Positions 13,080-14,896 of a stretch of DNA of 14,896 nucleotides are shown here, one piece after another. The DNA is taken from positions 1-14,896 of the forward strand of contig CALJLC010000402.1 in NCBI GenBank assembly GCA_937982605.1, read 5' to 3'. The position numbers were made by a program, and so were the translations under genes. Each line of letters starts with the position of its first letter. Position 1 is the first letter of the stretch. The notes under the pieces were generated by a model, which saw only the letters and a program-made list of their open reading frames with translations, did no database searches and was not told the origin of the DNA. Source of the DNA: an uncultured Gemmatimonadales bacterium (GTDB taxonomy: Bacteria > Gemmatimonadota > Gemmatimonadetes > Longimicrobiales > Gaopeijiaceae).

Positions 13080-14896
13080 ATGGCGGGGGCAGACAACCCG
13101 CACGCCGCGCTTCTCATCGACTTCGACAACGTCACGATGGGGATGCGCAGCGACCTCTCGAAGGAGCTCAAGCGGCTCCTCGACTCCGACGTCATCAAGG
13201 GGAAGGTGAGCGTCCAGCGCGCCTACGCCGACTGGCGACGCTACCCCCAGTACATCGTCCCCCTCTCCGAGGCCTCGGTCGACCTGATCTTCGCGCCCGC
13301 CTACGGGAGCAACAAGAAGAACGCGACCGACATCCGGATGGCGATCGACGCGCTCGAGCTCGTCTTCATCCGCCCGGAGATCGGCACCTACATCCTCCTC
13401 ACCGGTGACTCCGACTTCTCGAGCCTCGTGCTCAAGCTCAAGGAGTACGGGAAGTACGTCATCGGCGTGGGGATCCAGGAGTCGAGCTCCGACATCCTCG
13501 TGCAGAACTGCGACGAATACTACTCGTACACGAGCCTGACGGGGCTCACCAAGACGACCGAGCTCGGCTCGAGCACGAGCGACCCGTGGGTCCTCGTGAA
13601 GGACGCCGTCGCCAAGATGGTCAAGCGCTCGGACGTGATGCGCTCCGACCGCCTCAAGCAGGTGATGCAGGAGATCGATCCGAACTTCGACGAAGGCGCG
13701 ATCGGCTTCTCGAAGTTCAGCAAGTTCCTGGCCGAGGCCGCATCGCGCGGGCTGGTCAAGCTCCAGAAGATGGACAACGGCCAGTACGAGATCGAGCCGA
13801 CGTCCGGGGGCGGCCGCTCGGCCTCCTCCCGCTCACGTGACGACGGACGCGGCCGACGGGATCGCGGTCGCGGAGGTCGGCGCGGAGGCCGGGAGCGGCG
13901 TGACGACGGCGCCCGCGCAGAGAGCGCCGACGAGGCCGCCTCGACGAACGGTGACGGGGGGCCGGCGTCCGAGGAGGCCCAGGATCCGCTCAACGCGGCG
14001 TACGACACCCTTCGCGAGGCGCTCGAGGCGCTTCGCGAGCAGGGTCGCCATCCGGTCCGCGACTCGGACGTGAAGAGGAAGATGCTCGACATGCGTCGAG
14101 GCTTCGACGAGACCGAGCTCGGCTTCCCCAAGTTCAGCAGGTTCCTGCAGCAGGCCGTCGAGCACGGGGTCATCCGGCTCGAGCGCACCGATGCGGGCAA
14201 CCTCGACGTGGCGCTCGCCGACGGCGCACCCGTGGAGCGGGCCCGGAGGGACGAGGGAGAGACGCCAGGCGCTGAGCGCGCTTCCGATGACGCGCGGGAT
14301 GAGCGGCCGACGCCCCGGTCCGAGCCGCGGGACGAGGCGCCCGCCGAGCCCGCCGCGTCGGGCCCGACGGTGGTCGAGGTCGAGCCGCCGAAGCGGGGTC
14401 TCTTCGGCTTCCGCCTCGGGCCACGCCGGGGCTCGACTCGCCGGCGGGACGGAGACGACTCCTCCTTCTTCGGCTTCGGCGGATCGAGCGGATCTCCGTC
14501 GGAGGCGGCGAAGGGGACGGAGCCCGCGGCTTCGCCGGCGCCGTCGAAGCCCGAAGCCGACCGTGCGCCGTCCGGCGGGGCGGCGGACGCATCCCCGGCC
14601 ACGACGACGGCGGCGCCGTCCCAGGCCACCGCGGCGGCCGCGGCACGCCCGTCGACGGCCAGCCGCGCCGACGTCGACTTCTCCTCAGCCGATTCGAGAT
14701 GCCGGCGACTGACCGACGAGAGTTGCACCAGCGCGGCCAGTGCAAGCGTCAACATGCTGACGGCAACGAGAATCTCGACCAGCGAGAATGCGTTGCGCGC
14801 CGCGGCGCGGCGGCAGCCTGCATTGTGCCCTACCCTGCTGGCAGGAGGATCTTCGCGGACTTTCGTCGCTGGAAACGACCCGTTAATCACACCTTC
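13080..14896 (+). CDS. NYN-domain protein with tandem LOTUS (OST-HTH) domains, 3' truncated
   Basis: The frame is open from ATG 13080 to the window end, at least 605 residues. Residues 8-150 form a LabA-type NYN nuclease-like domain: ALLIDFDNV (D14, D16), NATDIRMAID (D84) and LLTGDSDFSSLVLKLKEYG (D110, D112), the acidic set expected for a PIN-like metal site. Residues about 167-240 and 302-380 are two similar LOTUS/OST-HTH domains, recognisable by GFSKFSKFLAEAASRGLVKL and GFPKFSRFLQQAVEHGVIRL. Between them is an Arg/Gly/Asp-rich linker (about 250-275) resembling RGG boxes; after them comes a long acidic, Pro/Ala/Ser-rich tail with two F-G-F patches. NYN-LOTUS proteins are expected to bind RNA, including G-quadruplex or structured RNA, and the NYN part may cut it. 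The last ~70 residues (from about base 14690) change in composition and lie opposite a prepilin signature, so the true C-terminus is doubtful. No operon partner is visible. Confidence 0.85.
   Translation, partial: MAGADNPHAALLIDFDNVTMGMRSDLSKELKRLLDSDVIKGKVSVQRAYADWRRYPQYIVPLSEASVDLIFAPAYGSNKKNATDIRMAIDALELVFIRPEIGTYILLTGDSDFSSLVLKLKEYGKYVIGVGIQESSSDILVQNCDEYYSYTSLTGLTKTTELGSSTSDPWVLVKDAVAKMVKRSDVMRSDRLKQVMQEIDPNFDEGAIGFSKFSKFLAEAASRGLVKLQKMDNGQYEIEPTSGGGRSASSRSRDDGRGRRDRGRGGRRGGRERRDDGARAESADEAASTNGDGGPASEEAQDPLNAAYDTLREALEALREQGRHPVRDSDVKRKMLDMRRGFDETELGFPKFSRFLQQAVEHGVIRLERTDAGNLDVALADGAPVERARRDEGETPGAERASDDARDERPTPRSEPRDEAPAEPAASGPTVVEVEPPKRGLFGFRLGPRRGSTRRRDGDDSSFFGFGGSSGSPSEAAKGTEPAASPAPSKPEADRAPSGGAADASPATTTAAPSQATAAAAARPSTASRADVDFSSADSRCRRLTDESCTSAASASVNMLTATRISTSENALRAAARRQPALCPTLLAGGSSRTFVAGNDPLITP
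14681..14890 (-). CDS. Type IV prepilin/pseudopilin-like N-terminus, partial and of doubtful continuation
   Basis: The minus strand encodes, after a basic leader (CRRAAARNA), the sequence FSLVEILVAVSMLTLALAAL followed by VQLSSVSRRHLESAEEK. This is the hallmark of type IV pilins and type II secretion pseudopilins: cleavage by prepilin peptidase between Ala and Phe (14789/14788), glutamate at +5 (codon starting 14776) and a 20-residue hydrophobic helix, then a polar helix. The only in-window start is GTG 14890, which gives a 34-residue leader; the frame is also open to the window edge, so the start may lie outside. Beyond about 14680 the same frame stays open to 13520, but there it reads antisense to the NYN gene as low-complexity sequence, so no credible pilin head domain follows. 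It is either the start of a real gene overlapping the NYN tail, a truncated gene, or one side of an assembly junction. Confidence 0.45.

Noticed and set aside
12689..13408. Plus-strand open frame bridging the end of the acyl-CoA synthetase-like gene and the NYN gene
   Set aside because: It is out of frame with both proven genes and has no ribosome binding site or family resemblance.
13520..14680. Continuation of the prepilin frame on the minus strand
   Set aside because: Here it is opposite the NYN-LOTUS coding region, shares its wobble positions and is low-complexity Ser/Arg/Ala sequence; only the part beyond 14680 resembles a real protein.

Overview
The window is very GC-rich DNA packed with short-spaced genes on both strands, typical of a high-GC bacterial chromosome. 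A lipoprotein signal, a class A penicillin-binding protein, MltG and a prepilin-type signature point to a diderm-like bacterium with ordinary peptidoglycan. The gene style (NYN-LOTUS protein, standalone V4R protein, TPR-tailed S41-like protein, HExxH lipoprotein) resembles Gemmatimonadota or a related phylum. That assignment is an impression from protein style, not a proof. No tRNA, rRNA, CRISPR array, insertion sequence or integrase was found. Both window ends cut through genes, and no gene-free stretch exceeds about 185 bases.

Layout. 1-675 (+): C-terminal part of a PHP-family phosphoesterase. 698-2353 (-): exported S41-like protein with a TPR tail, preceded on the same strand by an AraC-family regulator (2457-3260, -). 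3358-6147 (-): a tight four-gene run in the order V4R protein, ruvX, mltG, thiE, with gaps of 25 bases or less, a GTGA overlap and a ribosome binding site built over a stop codon. 6232-6477 (+): small YtxH-type membrane protein. 6511-8724 (-): bifunctional penicillin-binding protein 1A. 8909-12915 (+): HExxH lipoprotein, aroB and an acyl-CoA synthetase-like AMP-forming enzyme. 13080-end (+): NYN-domain protein with two LOTUS domains and an arginine/glycine-rich linker. The last ~200 bases carry, on the opposite strand, a clear type IV prepilin N-terminus.

Functional reading. Cell-envelope functions dominate the middle: PBP1A builds glycan and cross-links it, MltG cuts nascent glycan, and YtxH and the lipoprotein are envelope-associated. 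AroB (shikimate pathway), ThiE (thiamine) and RuvX (RNA/DNA processing) are housekeeping genes. The most interesting points are the NYN-LOTUS-RG-LOTUS protein, the unexplained prepilin signature antisense to its tail (possibly an assembly junction), the acyl-CoA synthetase whose A10 lysine is glutamine, and the V4R protein heading a housekeeping operon.
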